Of a stretch of DNA of 5,109 bases, positions 1-5,109 are shown piece by piece. The notes under the pieces were generated by a model that made no database searches, was not told the DNA's origin, and saw nothing but the letters and a program-made list of their open reading frames with translations. Each line of letters starts with the position of its first letter. Position 1 is the first letter of the stretch. Origin of the DNA: Candidatus Bipolaricaulota bacterium. Lineage in GTDB: Bacteria > Bipolaricaulota > Bipolaricaulia > Bipolaricaulales > Bipolaricaulaceae. Location of the stretch: NCBI GenBank assembly GCA_021159405.1, contig JAGGRX010000056.1:1-5109 (forward strand). Direction: 5' to 3'. A program made the position numbers and the translations under genes.

Positions 1-917
1 ATCCCAAGACCAAACGCGAACCCGGTCACCTTTTCCGGGTCGTAGCCCACCTCGGCCAAAACCAGCGGGTCCACCATCCCCGCCCCCATGATCTCAAGCC
101 ACTCCCCTCCGGGACGGCGGATGTGCACCTGGGCAGAGGGCTCGGTGAACGGGAAGTAGTCGGCCGAAAAACGCATCTCGTACCCCGGGCCGAAGAACCG
201 CCGCACGAACTCCTCAACGATCCACTTCAGGTTGGCCATGGTAAGCCCCTCCTCCACCCACAGCAGCTCCACCTGATGGAACACCGGGGAGTGGGTGGCG
301 TCCGGGGTGTCCCGGCGGTAACACCGCCCGGGACAGATGATGCGCACCGGGGGGCGACGGGACTTCATCACCCGGATCTGTACCGGGGAAGTGTGGGTCC
401 TGAGAAGCCTCTCCTCATCGATGTAGAAAGAGTCCCACTCATCCCGGGCCGGATGATCCTCCGGGATGTTCAGGGCCTCGAAGTTGTAGTAGTCGGTCTC
501 CACTTCAGGCCCGGTGGCGACGTCGAACCCCATGCGCATGAAGATGTCCTCGATTTCAAGTCTCACCTGGGTGAGGGGGTGGAGGTGCCCCAAAGGCCGC
601 CACTTTCCGGGCAAGGTGAAGTCATACTGCTCGCTGGCCAGGCGCGCTTTCTTCGCTTCCAAGGCAAGCTGGGCTCCCCGGGTCTCGAGCTCCCGCGAGA
701 TCTCTTGTTTGAGGGAGTTCAGGATCCGGCCCGCTTCGGCCCGAACTTCCGGGGGAAACTCCTTCAGCGTGGACAGGAGCTGGGTAAGTTGCCCCCTCCT
801 GCCCAGGAACTTGACCCGCACCGCCTCCAGCGCCTCGAGGCTTGTAACTTCATCCTTCTCCTTTTTCCAGGCCGCTCTGAGCTCCTGTGCCCTTTTTCTC
901 AGCTCCTCCAAGGTCAT
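1..917 (-). CDS. pheS: phenylalanine--tRNA ligase alpha subunit (3' end cut by window edge)
   Basis: Alpha subunit of the cytoplasmic (alpha-beta)2 class II phenylalanyl-tRNA synthetase, which charges tRNA-Phe; the alpha subunit carries the catalytic site. I translated 305 codons; bacterial PheS is usually about 340, so some 35 residues (including class II motif 3) lie outside. Residues 1-95 are the charged helical N-terminal arm that binds tRNA. The catalytic core follows: GPEVETDYYNFEALN at 136-150, RTHTSPVQIR at 173-182, motif 2 with GRCYRRDTPDATHSP at 197-211 and FHQVE at 213-217, the phenylalanine-pocket segment YFPFTEPSA at 254-262, and WLEIMGAGMV at 273-282. One oddity: the residue after FHQVE is Leu218, where most bacterial PheS have Gly. 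The start at 917 is the first in-frame ATG; an ATG 5 bases upstream (922) is out of frame and hits TGA at once. No Shine-Dalgarno sequence precedes it. The family call is secure. Confidence 0.97.
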   Translation of the reverse strand, partial: MTLEELRKRAQELRAAWKKEKDEVTSLEALEAVRVKFLGRRGQLTQLLSTLKEFPPEVRAEAGRILNSLKQEISRELETRGAQLALEAKKARLASEQYDFTLPGKWRPLGHLHPLTQVRLEIEDIFMRMGFDVATGPEVETDYYNFEALNIPEDHPARDEWDSFYIDEERLLRTHTSPVQIRVMKSRRPPVRIICPGRCYRRDTPDATHSPVFHQVELLWVEEGLTMANLKWIVEEFVRRFFGPGYEMRFSADYFPFTEPSAQVHIRRPGGEWLEIMGAGMVDPLVLAEVGYDPEKVTGFAFGLG

Positions 918-924
918 GGCATGG

Positions 925-954
925 ATTATATGAGCACGGAAGGCGTTTTGACAA
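925..954 (-). promoter_or_regulatory. pheS promoter, probably giving a leaderless mRNA
   Basis: On the minus strand, TTGTCA (954-949, 5 of 6 to consensus) is followed after 18 bases by a perfect TATAAT (930-925). Usual sigma-70 geometry puts +1 near 918, and the pheS ATG begins at 917. The transcript would thus start at or one or two bases before the initiation codon, which fits the lack of any ribosome binding site. Prediction from sequence only. Confidence 0.75.
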
Positions 955-976
955 CTGCGTTTCCCTTTCCTAGAAT
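948..976 (+). promoter_or_regulatory. sigma-70 promoter of the peptidase-polyamine operon
   Basis: A perfect TTGACA (948-953), a 17-base spacer and TAGAAT (971-976, 5 of 6). Expected +1 is A983, leaving a leader of about 23 bases with a purine-rich ribosome binding site (AAGGGGAG, 995-1002) before the ATG at 1006. The -35 box overlaps that of the divergent pheS promoter by five bases. Confidence 0.8.
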
Positions 977-1005
977 GGGCGGAAGTCAAGTAGAAAGGGG
1001 AGCGA

Positions 1006-2088
1006 ATGGACTACAAGGCGAGGAGGGCAAAACTTCGACACCGGGTCAGTGAAGAGGGACTGGACGCGTTTGTCCTGATCAACGTTGAAGGGTCAGACCG
1101 ACCGAATCTCCGTTATTTAACTGGTTTTACTGGTACATTTGGGATCCTTATCATAGGAGAGGATGAAATATTTGCCACCGACTCCCGCTACACGGAGCGG
1201 GCCGGTCGGGAGGTGCCGGACCTCCCTGTGGAGAAGGTCAAGGGAAAGTGGCTCGCCTGGCTTGCTGAGCGACTTAAGGCGTTGGGAGCAAGACGCGTGG
1301 CCATCGGGGCCCAGACGACGAGCGTTTACGTGTTCAAGGAACTGGAGCGCAGAGGGGTTGAGCTTGTGCCGATGGAAGGGTGGGTTGAATCCCTCCGGCG
1401 CGTAAAGGACCCCGAAGAGGTGGAAAGGATCGCCGCCGCCGCCCAGCTTACCGACCAGGGTTTGAGGTGGATACTGGGGAAGCTCCGCCCCGGGATGACC
1501 GAGCGGGAAGTCGCCCTGGAGCTGGAGATGTGGTACCGCAAGCACGGCGCCGATGATGTGGCATTCGACTTGATAGTCGCCTTTGGCGAGGACTCCTCCA
1601 TGCCCCACCACATGCCGGGGGACCGGGAACTTGGGGAGGGGGAGCTGATCCTGCTTGACATCGGGGCCAAGGTGGACGGGTACTGCGCCGACCTTACCCG
1701 GGTGGTGGCCCTGGGACGGCCGACCCCGGAGGCCCGTGCGATCTATGAACTCGTGCTTGCGGCGAATCGGGCCGGGATAGAGGCACTTCAGGCCGGGGTC
1801 ACCGGGGTGGAGGCGGACCGTGCCGCCCGGAAGGTGATCCAGGAGGCCGGCTACGGGGACCATTTCGGTCACGGCCTGGGCCACGGCGTGGGCCTGGAGG
1901 TCCATGAGGGGCCACGCCTTTCCCCCACCTCGGAGGACACCCTGGAGGCGGGGATGGTGGTCACCGTGGAGCCCGGGGTGTACCTTCCAGGGAGGTTTGG
2001 GGTGAGGATCGAGGATTTGGCGGTGGTGCGCCCCGACGGCTGCGAGATCCTGTCCTCGTTCCCCAAGGAGGAGCTGCTGGTACTGTAG
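1006..2088 (+). CDS. M24B family Xaa-Pro peptidase (aminopeptidase P / prolidase-like)
   Basis: A cytoplasmic dinuclear-metal peptidase of the pita-bread fold, expected to act on peptide bonds next to proline. 360 residues, the usual size of short bacterial and archaeal members. Residues 1-125 form the creatinase-like N-terminal domain, with the typical NLRYLTGFTG at 34-43 and TDSRYTERA at 58-66. The catalytic domain covers about 135-360. All five metal ligands are present: Asp218 and Asp229 (in LLDIGAKVDGYCADLTR), His293 (GHGLGHGVGLEVHE), Glu322 (VEPGVY) and Glu336 (VRIEDL). The active-site histidines His201/202 (MPHHMPG) and His300 are also there, so it should be active. AAGGGGAG lies 3 bases before the ATG. 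It is first behind the plus-strand promoter, 60 bases ahead of bpsA with no convincing terminator between, so it is probably co-transcribed with the polyamine genes. Sequence does not separate prolidase (dipeptides) from aminopeptidase P (longer peptides). Confidence 0.93.
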   Translation: MDYKARRAKLRHRVSEEGLDAFVLINVEGSDRPNLRYLTGFTGTFGILIIGEDEIFATDSRYTERAGREVPDLPVEKVKGKWLAWLAERLKALGARRVAIGAQTTSVYVFKELERRGVELVPMEGWVESLRRVKDPEEVERIAAAAQLTDQGLRWILGKLRPGMTEREVALELEMWYRKHGADDVAFDLIVAFGEDSSMPHHMPGDRELGEGELILLDIGAKVDGYCADLTRVVALGRPTPEARAIYELVLAANRAGIEALQAGVTGVEADRAARKVIQEAGYGDHFGHGLGHGVGLEVHEGPRLSPTSEDTLEAGMVVTVEPGVYLPGRFGVRIEDLAVVRPDGCEILSSFPKEELLVL

Positions 2089-2148
2089 CGGACCGGAGGG
2101 GTTTTCGGTATCCTCCCCTTCCCAAAACCTTTCCAAAAGGAGGTGAGA
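2089..2148 (+). promoter_or_regulatory. bpsA leader with strong RBS and possible SD-sequestering pairing
   Basis: The gap between the peptidase and bpsA. It ends in a near-ideal Shine-Dalgarno sequence, AAGGAGGTGA (2137-2146), 5 bases from the ATG at 2149. A single CCTCC (2112-2116) could pair either with the SD core GGAGG (2139-2143) or with an upstream GGAGG (2095-2099). CCTTT (2128-2132) could also fold back on AAAGG (2136-2140). The RBS is certain; the switch is speculative, because such short matches can occur by chance in GC-rich DNA. No U-tract terminator is seen. Confidence 0.4.
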
Positions 2149-3204
2149 ATGGATCTACGTAGGCTGGCTGGTGATGTACGCGTAAAGACATCGTATGCGT
2201 TCACTGAGCGGGACGGAGAGCGCATCTTGGCCGCGATTCTCTCGTCCGAGGACATCTGGCGAGTGATCGACCTTTCGGATGTCCCGATGATGGCCTTGTG
2301 TGAGGCCATCCGGGCCATGCGGGCCGCAGGCTGGGTGGAGTTCACCGAAAGCAGGATCAGGCTCACCGATCCCGGGCGAAAGCTCGTCCAGGAATTGGGA
2401 ATCGCCCCTGCTCTGGAGCTCCGCTGTGGACGCTGCAGGGGGCGGGGCCTGGAGCTCGGGCCAGTGGCCAAGATTGCGGATAGATTCAAAGAGATCGCCA
2501 GGTCGCGCCCGGAGGCCATCCAAACTTACGACCAGGGCTACGTCACCGAGGAGAGCACGCTTTATCGGGTCGCCTTCATGTGGGCGCGGGGGGACCTGGC
2601 GGGCAAGGAGCTGCTCGTGTTGGGAGATGATGATCTGGTCTCGTTGGCCTGCGCCCTCACCGGTATCCCAAGGCGCGTGGTGATGCTGGACATCGATGAG
2701 CGCATCGTGCAGTTCGTCCGGGATGTAGCCCGGGCCGAGGGATTGGAAGTGGAGGCGTTGCAACACGATCTGAGGGAGCCGCTCCCGGAGGAGCTGCTTT
2801 CGGCGTTTGACACCTTCTTCTGCGATCCCACTGAATCGCTGCGGGGATTTTTGGCGTTTGCCGGCCGTGGCATCTCGGCCCTCCGGGGCCCTGGGAGCGC
2901 CGGCTACATGGGCCTCACCCGCCGGGAGGCCTCCCTTTCCAAATGGCGGGCCATCCAAAAGGAGCTCATCTCCTCCGGGGCGGCCATTACAGACATCCGG
3001 GACGACTTCCATGACTACGTGAACTGGCCCTACATCGAGACCATGCGGGCCTGGGGGCACCTTCCGGTGAAAAGGGTGCCGGGGCGGGACGAGCCCTGGT
3101 ACCGTTCTGCCCTGATCCGCATCGAGCTTGTGGAGCCCCCCAGGGTGGAGAACGTGCGCCTCGAGGGCGACATCTTCACCGACCCCGAGGCCGCCACTAC
3201 CTGA
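2149..3204 (+). CDS. bpsA: N4-bis(aminopropyl)spermidine synthase (branched-chain polyamine synthase, DUF43 family)
   Basis: Transfers aminopropyl groups from decarboxylated S-adenosylmethionine to the secondary N4 amine of spermidine, giving N4-aminopropylspermidine and then the quaternary N4-bis(aminopropyl)spermidine. 351 residues, full length for the family. Residues 1-90 look like a winged-helix N-terminal domain, followed by a lone CxxC (Cys93, Cys96) and the family segment TYDQGYVTEEST at 126-137. The Rossmann-like transferase domain holds the signature GDDD (159-162, in LLVLGDDDLVSLA), VVMLDIDERIV (177-187), the acceptor-site-like FFCDPTES (223-230), and a GYMGLTRREAS segment (252-262). 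In the Thermococcus enzyme an aspartate of GDDD is catalytic. GTG at 2143 is in frame but lies inside the Shine-Dalgarno sequence, so ATG 2149 is chosen. It is followed after 4 bases by pdaD. It does not resemble SpeE, supplied separately downstream. Family call strong; the exact product (one or two additions) is inferred. Confidence 0.92.
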   Translation: MDLRRLAGDVRVKTSYAFTERDGERILAAILSSEDIWRVIDLSDVPMMALCEAIRAMRAAGWVEFTESRIRLTDPGRKLVQELGIAPALELRCGRCRGRGLELGPVAKIADRFKEIARSRPEAIQTYDQGYVTEESTLYRVAFMWARGDLAGKELLVLGDDDLVSLACALTGIPRRVVMLDIDERIVQFVRDVARAEGLEVEALQHDLREPLPEELLSAFDTFFCDPTESLRGFLAFAGRGISALRGPGSAGYMGLTRREASLSKWRAIQKELISSGAAITDIRDDFHDYVNWPYIETMRAWGHLPVKRVPGRDEPWYRSALIRIELVEPPRVENVRLEGDIFTDPEAATT

Positions 3205-3208
3205 GGCC

Positions 3209-3667
3209 ATGATCGCAAGCGGGGTCAAGCGGGCCGCCCTGGTGTCCGGGGCGGCGGAGGGGACAACCGAGCTCAACGCCTTTGACGGGGCGCTCCTTGC
3301 CGCCGGGATCGGGGACCTCAACCTGGTGCGGGTGACCAGCATCATGCCCCCTCACGTGGAGCTGGTGGAGACCCCACCCCAGCTCCCCAAGGGGGCGTTC
3401 GTGTTGGTGGTCTACAGCGCCCGCACCTCCTCAGTGCCCGGGGAGAACCTGGCGGCAGCGGTGGCGGTGGGCCGGGCCCCGGACGGGTTCGGGGTAGTGA
3501 TGGAGGCCCAGGGAAAGGATCGGACGCAGGCGGAATGTGAAGCGCGAAAAAAGGTTGAAGAGGCGTTCCGCATGCGGGGTCTTGAGCTTTCCGAGGTTCG
3601 GGTGGCGGCCGCCGAGCACCGGGTGCGGCGGTGTGGGGGTGTGGTCGCCGCATGTCTTTTCTTCTAA
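3209..3667 (+). CDS. pdaD: pyruvoyl-dependent arginine decarboxylase
   Basis: Decarboxylates L-arginine to agmatine, the entry step of the polyamine route here. Made as a proenzyme that cuts itself so that a serine becomes the pyruvoyl cofactor. 152 residues, normal for the family. Typical blocks are seen: LVSGAAEGTTELNAFD (11-26), AGIGDLNLVRVTSIMPP (32-48), VYSARTSSVPGENLAAAVAVG (68-88, active-site loop region) and GVVMEAQG (95-102). The cleavage site should be Thr43-Ser44, with Ser44 giving the pyruvoyl group; many archaeal homologues have Ser-Ser, while Chlamydia AaxB uses Thr-Ser. Asn38 and Glu99 match the conserved active-site residues of the Methanocaldococcus enzyme. ATG 3209 is 4 bases after the bpsA stop with only a weak TGAGG before it, which suggests coupled translation; an in-frame ATG at 3128 lies inside bpsA and is rejected. 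Family call strong; arginine as substrate comes from the family and from neighbouring speE/speB. Confidence 0.93.
   Translation: MIASGVKRAALVSGAAEGTTELNAFDGALLAAGIGDLNLVRVTSIMPPHVELVETPPQLPKGAFVLVVYSARTSSVPGENLAAAVAVGRAPDGFGVVMEAQGKDRTQAECEARKKVEEAFRMRGLELSEVRVAAAEHRVRRCGGVVAACLFF
3623..3665 (+). terminator. terminator-like hairpin over the 3' end of pdaD (weak)
   Basis: TGCGGCG (3624-3630) pairs with CGCCGCA (3646-3652), extended by a G-T wobble (3623/3653), around a 15-base loop. It is followed by the T-rich run TGTCTTTTCTTCT (3653-3665). The large loop and broken T-run make it a poor intrinsic terminator, and the bases also encode the conserved pdaD C-terminus. It could cause partial termination or pausing before speD. 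Confidence 0.22.
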
Positions 3668-3694
3668 AATTGCCCCTGTGAACAGGCCACTTTA

Positions 3695-3777
3695 TCCGGG
3701 AGGTGGCACGGCCCTTTTGGGGAACTCCCCAGAGGGGCCGCTTGTGTGTGCCCCAAATTTCCCGGGGAAGGAGGTGA
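3695..3777 (+). promoter_or_regulatory. structured leader and RBS upstream of speD
   Basis: The 112-base gap 3668-3779 holds a strong inverted repeat: 3709-3722 pairs with 3727-3740 over 14 consecutive pairs (two G-U), closing on the loop AACT. Outside it, GGCAC (3705-3709) can pair with GTGCC (3748-3752), and CCGGGA (3696-3701) with TCCCGG (3760-3765). The whole folds into one long element that ends just before the Shine-Dalgarno sequence AAGGAGGTGA (3768-3777). No T-run follows the hairpin, so it is not a standard terminator. I recognise no known riboswitch class. Control of speD translation or mRNA stability is inferred. A weak promoter (TAAAAT, 3665-3670) may lie at its start. Confidence 0.55.
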
Positions 3778-3779
3778 AA

Positions 3780-4127
3780 ATGAAGGCAATCGGGAGGCAG
3801 CTCGTAGTCGAACTATGGGGGTGCGAGCGCAACCTCAACGAGCCGGAGGAGATCCGCAAGGCCCTGAAGGAGGCGGTCGATCGGGCAAAGGCCACCGGGC
3901 TGGACATCCAAGTTCATACGTTTAACCCCCATGGGGTGTCCGGGGTGGCCGTGATCGCCGAGTCCCACATCTCCATCCACACTTGGCCTGAGCTTTCGTA
4001 CGTGGCGCTGGATGTGTTCACCTGTGGGGACAAGGCAATCCCTGAGGCCGCCGTGGAGGTGTTCCGGGAGCTCTTCCGGCCCCAGCGCGTGGAAGTGCTG
4101 GAGATAAAGAGGGGAATCCAGCTATGA
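3780..4127 (+). CDS. speD: S-adenosylmethionine decarboxylase proenzyme (class 1B)
   Basis: Removes the carboxyl group of S-adenosylmethionine to give the aminopropyl donor used by SpeE and BpsA. 115 residues, the usual size of the short prokaryotic proenzyme, which cuts itself into beta and alpha chains. The cleavage motif ESHISIHTWPE (61-71) is intact: cleavage between Glu61 and Ser62, with Ser62 becoming the pyruvoyl group. His67 and Cys82 (in DVFTCGD) match the processing and proton-donor residues of the Thermotoga enzyme (Ser63, His68, Cys83). The start is set by AAGGAGGTGA 5 bases upstream; the frame stays open far upstream and offers a GTG at 3678, but those 34 extra residues match nothing in SpeD. 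Its stop overlaps the speE start (ATGA, 4124-4127). Some SpeD homologues are now known to decarboxylate ornithine or arginine. With pdaD supplying agmatine and two aminopropyltransferases needing donor, the classical activity is likelier here. Confidence 0.95.
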   Translation: MKAIGRQLVVELWGCERNLNEPEEIRKALKEAVDRAKATGLDIQVHTFNPHGVSGVAVIAESHISIHTWPELSYVALDVFTCGDKAIPEAAVEVFRELFRPQRVEVLEIKRGIQL

Positions 4128-5008
4128 GCGCCGGAGATAGATGCGGAGACTGGTTATGTGAGGAGCAAACCGAAGGCGTAGAGCTTCGCTTACGCGTTCG
4201 GCGCTGGCTCGTCCGTCGGAGGACCCCGTTCCAGGAGCTTGAGCTGGCCGAGACAGAGGAGCTCGGTCGGGTGCTCGCCCTGGATGGGAAGATCATGCTC
4301 TCCGAGCGGGACGAGCCTTTTTATCACGAGATGCTGGTGCACCCCGCTTTGCTCTCCCATCCCTCCCCCGAGCGCGTGCTGGTGGTGGGGGGAGGTGACG
4401 GGGGCACCCTGCGGGAGGTGCTGCGACACCCCAGCGTGAAACAGGCGGTTTTAGTAGAAATCGACCAGGCAGTTATCGAGGCCTCCCGAAAGCATCTCGC
4501 TTCCATACACCAGGGAGCATTCGATGATCCCAGGGCCAAGATCGTGATCGCCCCGGGCGAGGAGTTCATGGCCCGGCACCATGGGGCGTTTGACGTGATC
4601 TTGATCGATTCCACGGACCCCGTCGGTCCCGGGGAAGCGCTGTTCACCTCGGGGTTCTTCGCAGCGTGCCGCGAGGCCCTCCGGGAGGGGGGGCTCCTTG
4701 CCCTTCAGGCGGGCACCCCCTTCTACTGGCCCGAGGAGCTTGCCCAGGTAGTGGAACGCCTGAGACACAGCTTCCCCTATGTAGGGGTATACCTGGGACA
4801 CGTGCCCACTTACCCGTCTGGGATGTGGTCCTATGTGCTCGCGGGACTGTTCGACTTCCGAAGGGCGGACTCCGAGCTTGAGGGAAGGTTTGCCGCGTGT
4901 GGCCTCTCCACCCGTTACTATACCCCCGCTTTGCATCGGGCCGCCTTCGTCCTCCCTCGGTTCGTGGAGGAGCTTTTGGGACTTTCCCCTAAGGCAGCCT
5001 CTAGATGA
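4124..5008 (+). CDS. speE: polyamine aminopropyltransferase (spermidine synthase / agmatine aminopropyltransferase)
   Basis: Transfers aminopropyl from decarboxylated S-adenosylmethionine to a diamine acceptor. 294 residues, full length. The N-terminal beta domain (1-75) ends in LDGKIMLSERDEPFYHEMLVHP (split here at 53-60 and 61-74). The Rossmann domain has the nucleoside-binding GGGDGGTLREV (89-99), VEID (111-114), the catalytic DSTDPVGP (162-169; Asp162 and Asp165) and PTYPSGMWSY (228-237). These match bacterial SpeE throughout and no key residue is missing. The acceptor may be putrescine (spermidine directly) or agmatine (giving N1-aminopropylagmatine, as in Thermus thermophilus); pdaD upstream and speB downstream favour agmatine, but sequence does not settle it. 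AGAGGGGA (4108-4115) inside speD serves as RBS. ATGA overlaps at both ends (4124-4127 with speD, 5005-5008 with speB) imply translational coupling. Confidence 0.95.
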   Translation: MSAGDRCGDWLCEEQTEGVELRLRVRRWLVRRRTPFQELELAETEELGRVLALDGKIMLSERDEPFYHEMLVHPALLSHPSPERVLVVGGGDGGTLREVLRHPSVKQAVLVEIDQAVIEASRKHLASIHQGAFDDPRAKIVIAPGEEFMARHHGAFDVILIDSTDPVGPGEALFTSGFFAACREALREGGLLALQAGTPFYWPEELAQVVERLRHSFPYVGVYLGHVPTYPSGMWSYVLAGLFDFRRADSELEGRFAACGLSTRYYTPALHRAAFVLPRFVEELLGLSPKAASR

Positions 5009-5109
5009 GCGTTCGTCCGCTTTTCTTCCTTTCGGCAGATTGTCCCTTCGAGAAGGCTGAGGTCGTCATCCTGGGGGTGCCCTTGGAGCGGACCGTCTCC
5101 TTCCGGGGC
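5005..5109 (+). CDS. speB: agmatinase-family ureohydrolase, N-terminus only (cut by window edge)
   Basis: Only 35 codons are present. Residues 15-35 include FEKAEVVILGVPLERTVSFRG, which lines up with the N-terminal strand of agmatinases (pattern: Ala-Asp-val-val-ile-x-Gly-ile-Pro-phe-Asp-x-Thr-x-Ser-phe-Arg-x-Gly). The usual Phe-Asp after Gly-x-Pro is Leu-Glu here. The manganese-binding histidines and aspartates lie beyond the window, so activity cannot be checked. The expected role is removal of urea from agmatine (giving putrescine) or from N1-aminopropylagmatine (giving spermidine). The ATG overlaps the speE stop as ATGA. Context makes this the last missing step of the route, which raises confidence beyond what the short match alone allows. 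Confidence 0.8.
   Translation, partial: MSVRPLFFLSADCPFEKAEVVILGVPLERTVSFRG

Noticed and set aside
123..1052. 309-codon open frame on the plus strand
   Set aside because: It lies antisense to pheS, whose minus-strand translation is conserved throughout; this is a GC-rich shadow frame.
2086..2114. Possible promoter for bpsA (TATCCT at 2109)
   Set aside because: Only 4 of 6 matches at -10 and no recognisable -35 box at the right spacing.
2091..2120. Possible terminator after the peptidase gene
   Set aside because: Only a 5-pair stem (GGAGG/CCTCC) with a 12-base loop and no T-run.
1117..2136. 339-codon open frame on the minus strand
   Set aside because: Antisense to the M24B peptidase with all its active-site residues; the frame's product is rich in Pro, Gly and His and resembles no family.
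2155..3345. 396-codon open frame on the minus strand, longer than the genes it overlaps
   Set aside because: Antisense to bpsA and pdaD, which have family signatures and proper ribosome binding; no recognisable domain.
3642..3670. Possible separate promoter for speD (TAAAAT at 3665-3670)
   Set aside because: The -10 box is fair but the -35 position reads TGGTCG, only 3 of 6 matches; too weak to list alone.
3678..3779. In-frame GTG giving speD a 34-residue N-terminal extension
   Set aside because: No Shine-Dalgarno sequence before it, the extra residues match no SpeD, and a near-ideal SD sits 5 bases before ATG 3780. The stretch is better explained as a structured leader.
1..5109. CRISPR arrays, insertion sequences, tRNA or rRNA genes, tandem repeats
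   Set aside because: None seen; nearly all bases are accounted for by conserved housekeeping and metabolic genes and short leaders.

Overview
The window is GC-rich bacterial DNA packed with genes. It carries the start of a phenylalanyl-tRNA synthetase alpha gene (pheS) on the minus strand. Divergent from it is a plus-strand gene string that reads as a polyamine operon. PheS is of bacterial type and both promoters fit the sigma-70 consensus closely, so the host is a bacterium. A branched-chain polyamine synthase and a pyruvoyl arginine decarboxylase together point to a thermophile. A deep-branching thermophilic bacterial lineage (for example Bipolaricaulota-like, or a distant parallel to Thermus) is a guess; the sequence alone does not fix the taxon.

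Layout: 1-917, pheS (minus, 3' end missing). 918-1005, an 88-base divergent promoter region in which the two -35 hexamers overlap almost completely; the pheS promoter sits so close to the start codon that its mRNA should be leaderless or nearly so. 1006-2088, an M24B Xaa-Pro peptidase. 2089-2148, a short leader ending in a strong Shine-Dalgarno sequence. 2149-3204, bpsA. 3209-3667, pdaD. 3668-3779, a 112-base gap with a long perfect hairpin. 3780-4127, speD. 4124-5008, speE. 5005 to the window edge, speB (first 35 codons). speD-speE and speE-speB overlap by ATGA.

The five polyamine genes make a nearly closed pathway. PdaD turns arginine into agmatine. SpeD makes decarboxylated S-adenosylmethionine, the aminopropyl donor. 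SpeE adds aminopropyl to agmatine (or putrescine). SpeB removes urea to give spermidine (or putrescine from agmatine). BpsA adds two aminopropyl groups to the N4 of spermidine, giving the quaternary branched polyamine known to stabilise nucleic acids in hyperthermophiles. No ornithine decarboxylase is visible, so the agmatine/aminopropylagmatine route known from Thermus thermophilus and Thermococcus is the likelier reading.

The least explained parts are the noncoding ones: the shared -35 promoter pair, the hairpin leader before speD, and a possible Shine-Dalgarno-sequestering switch before bpsA.
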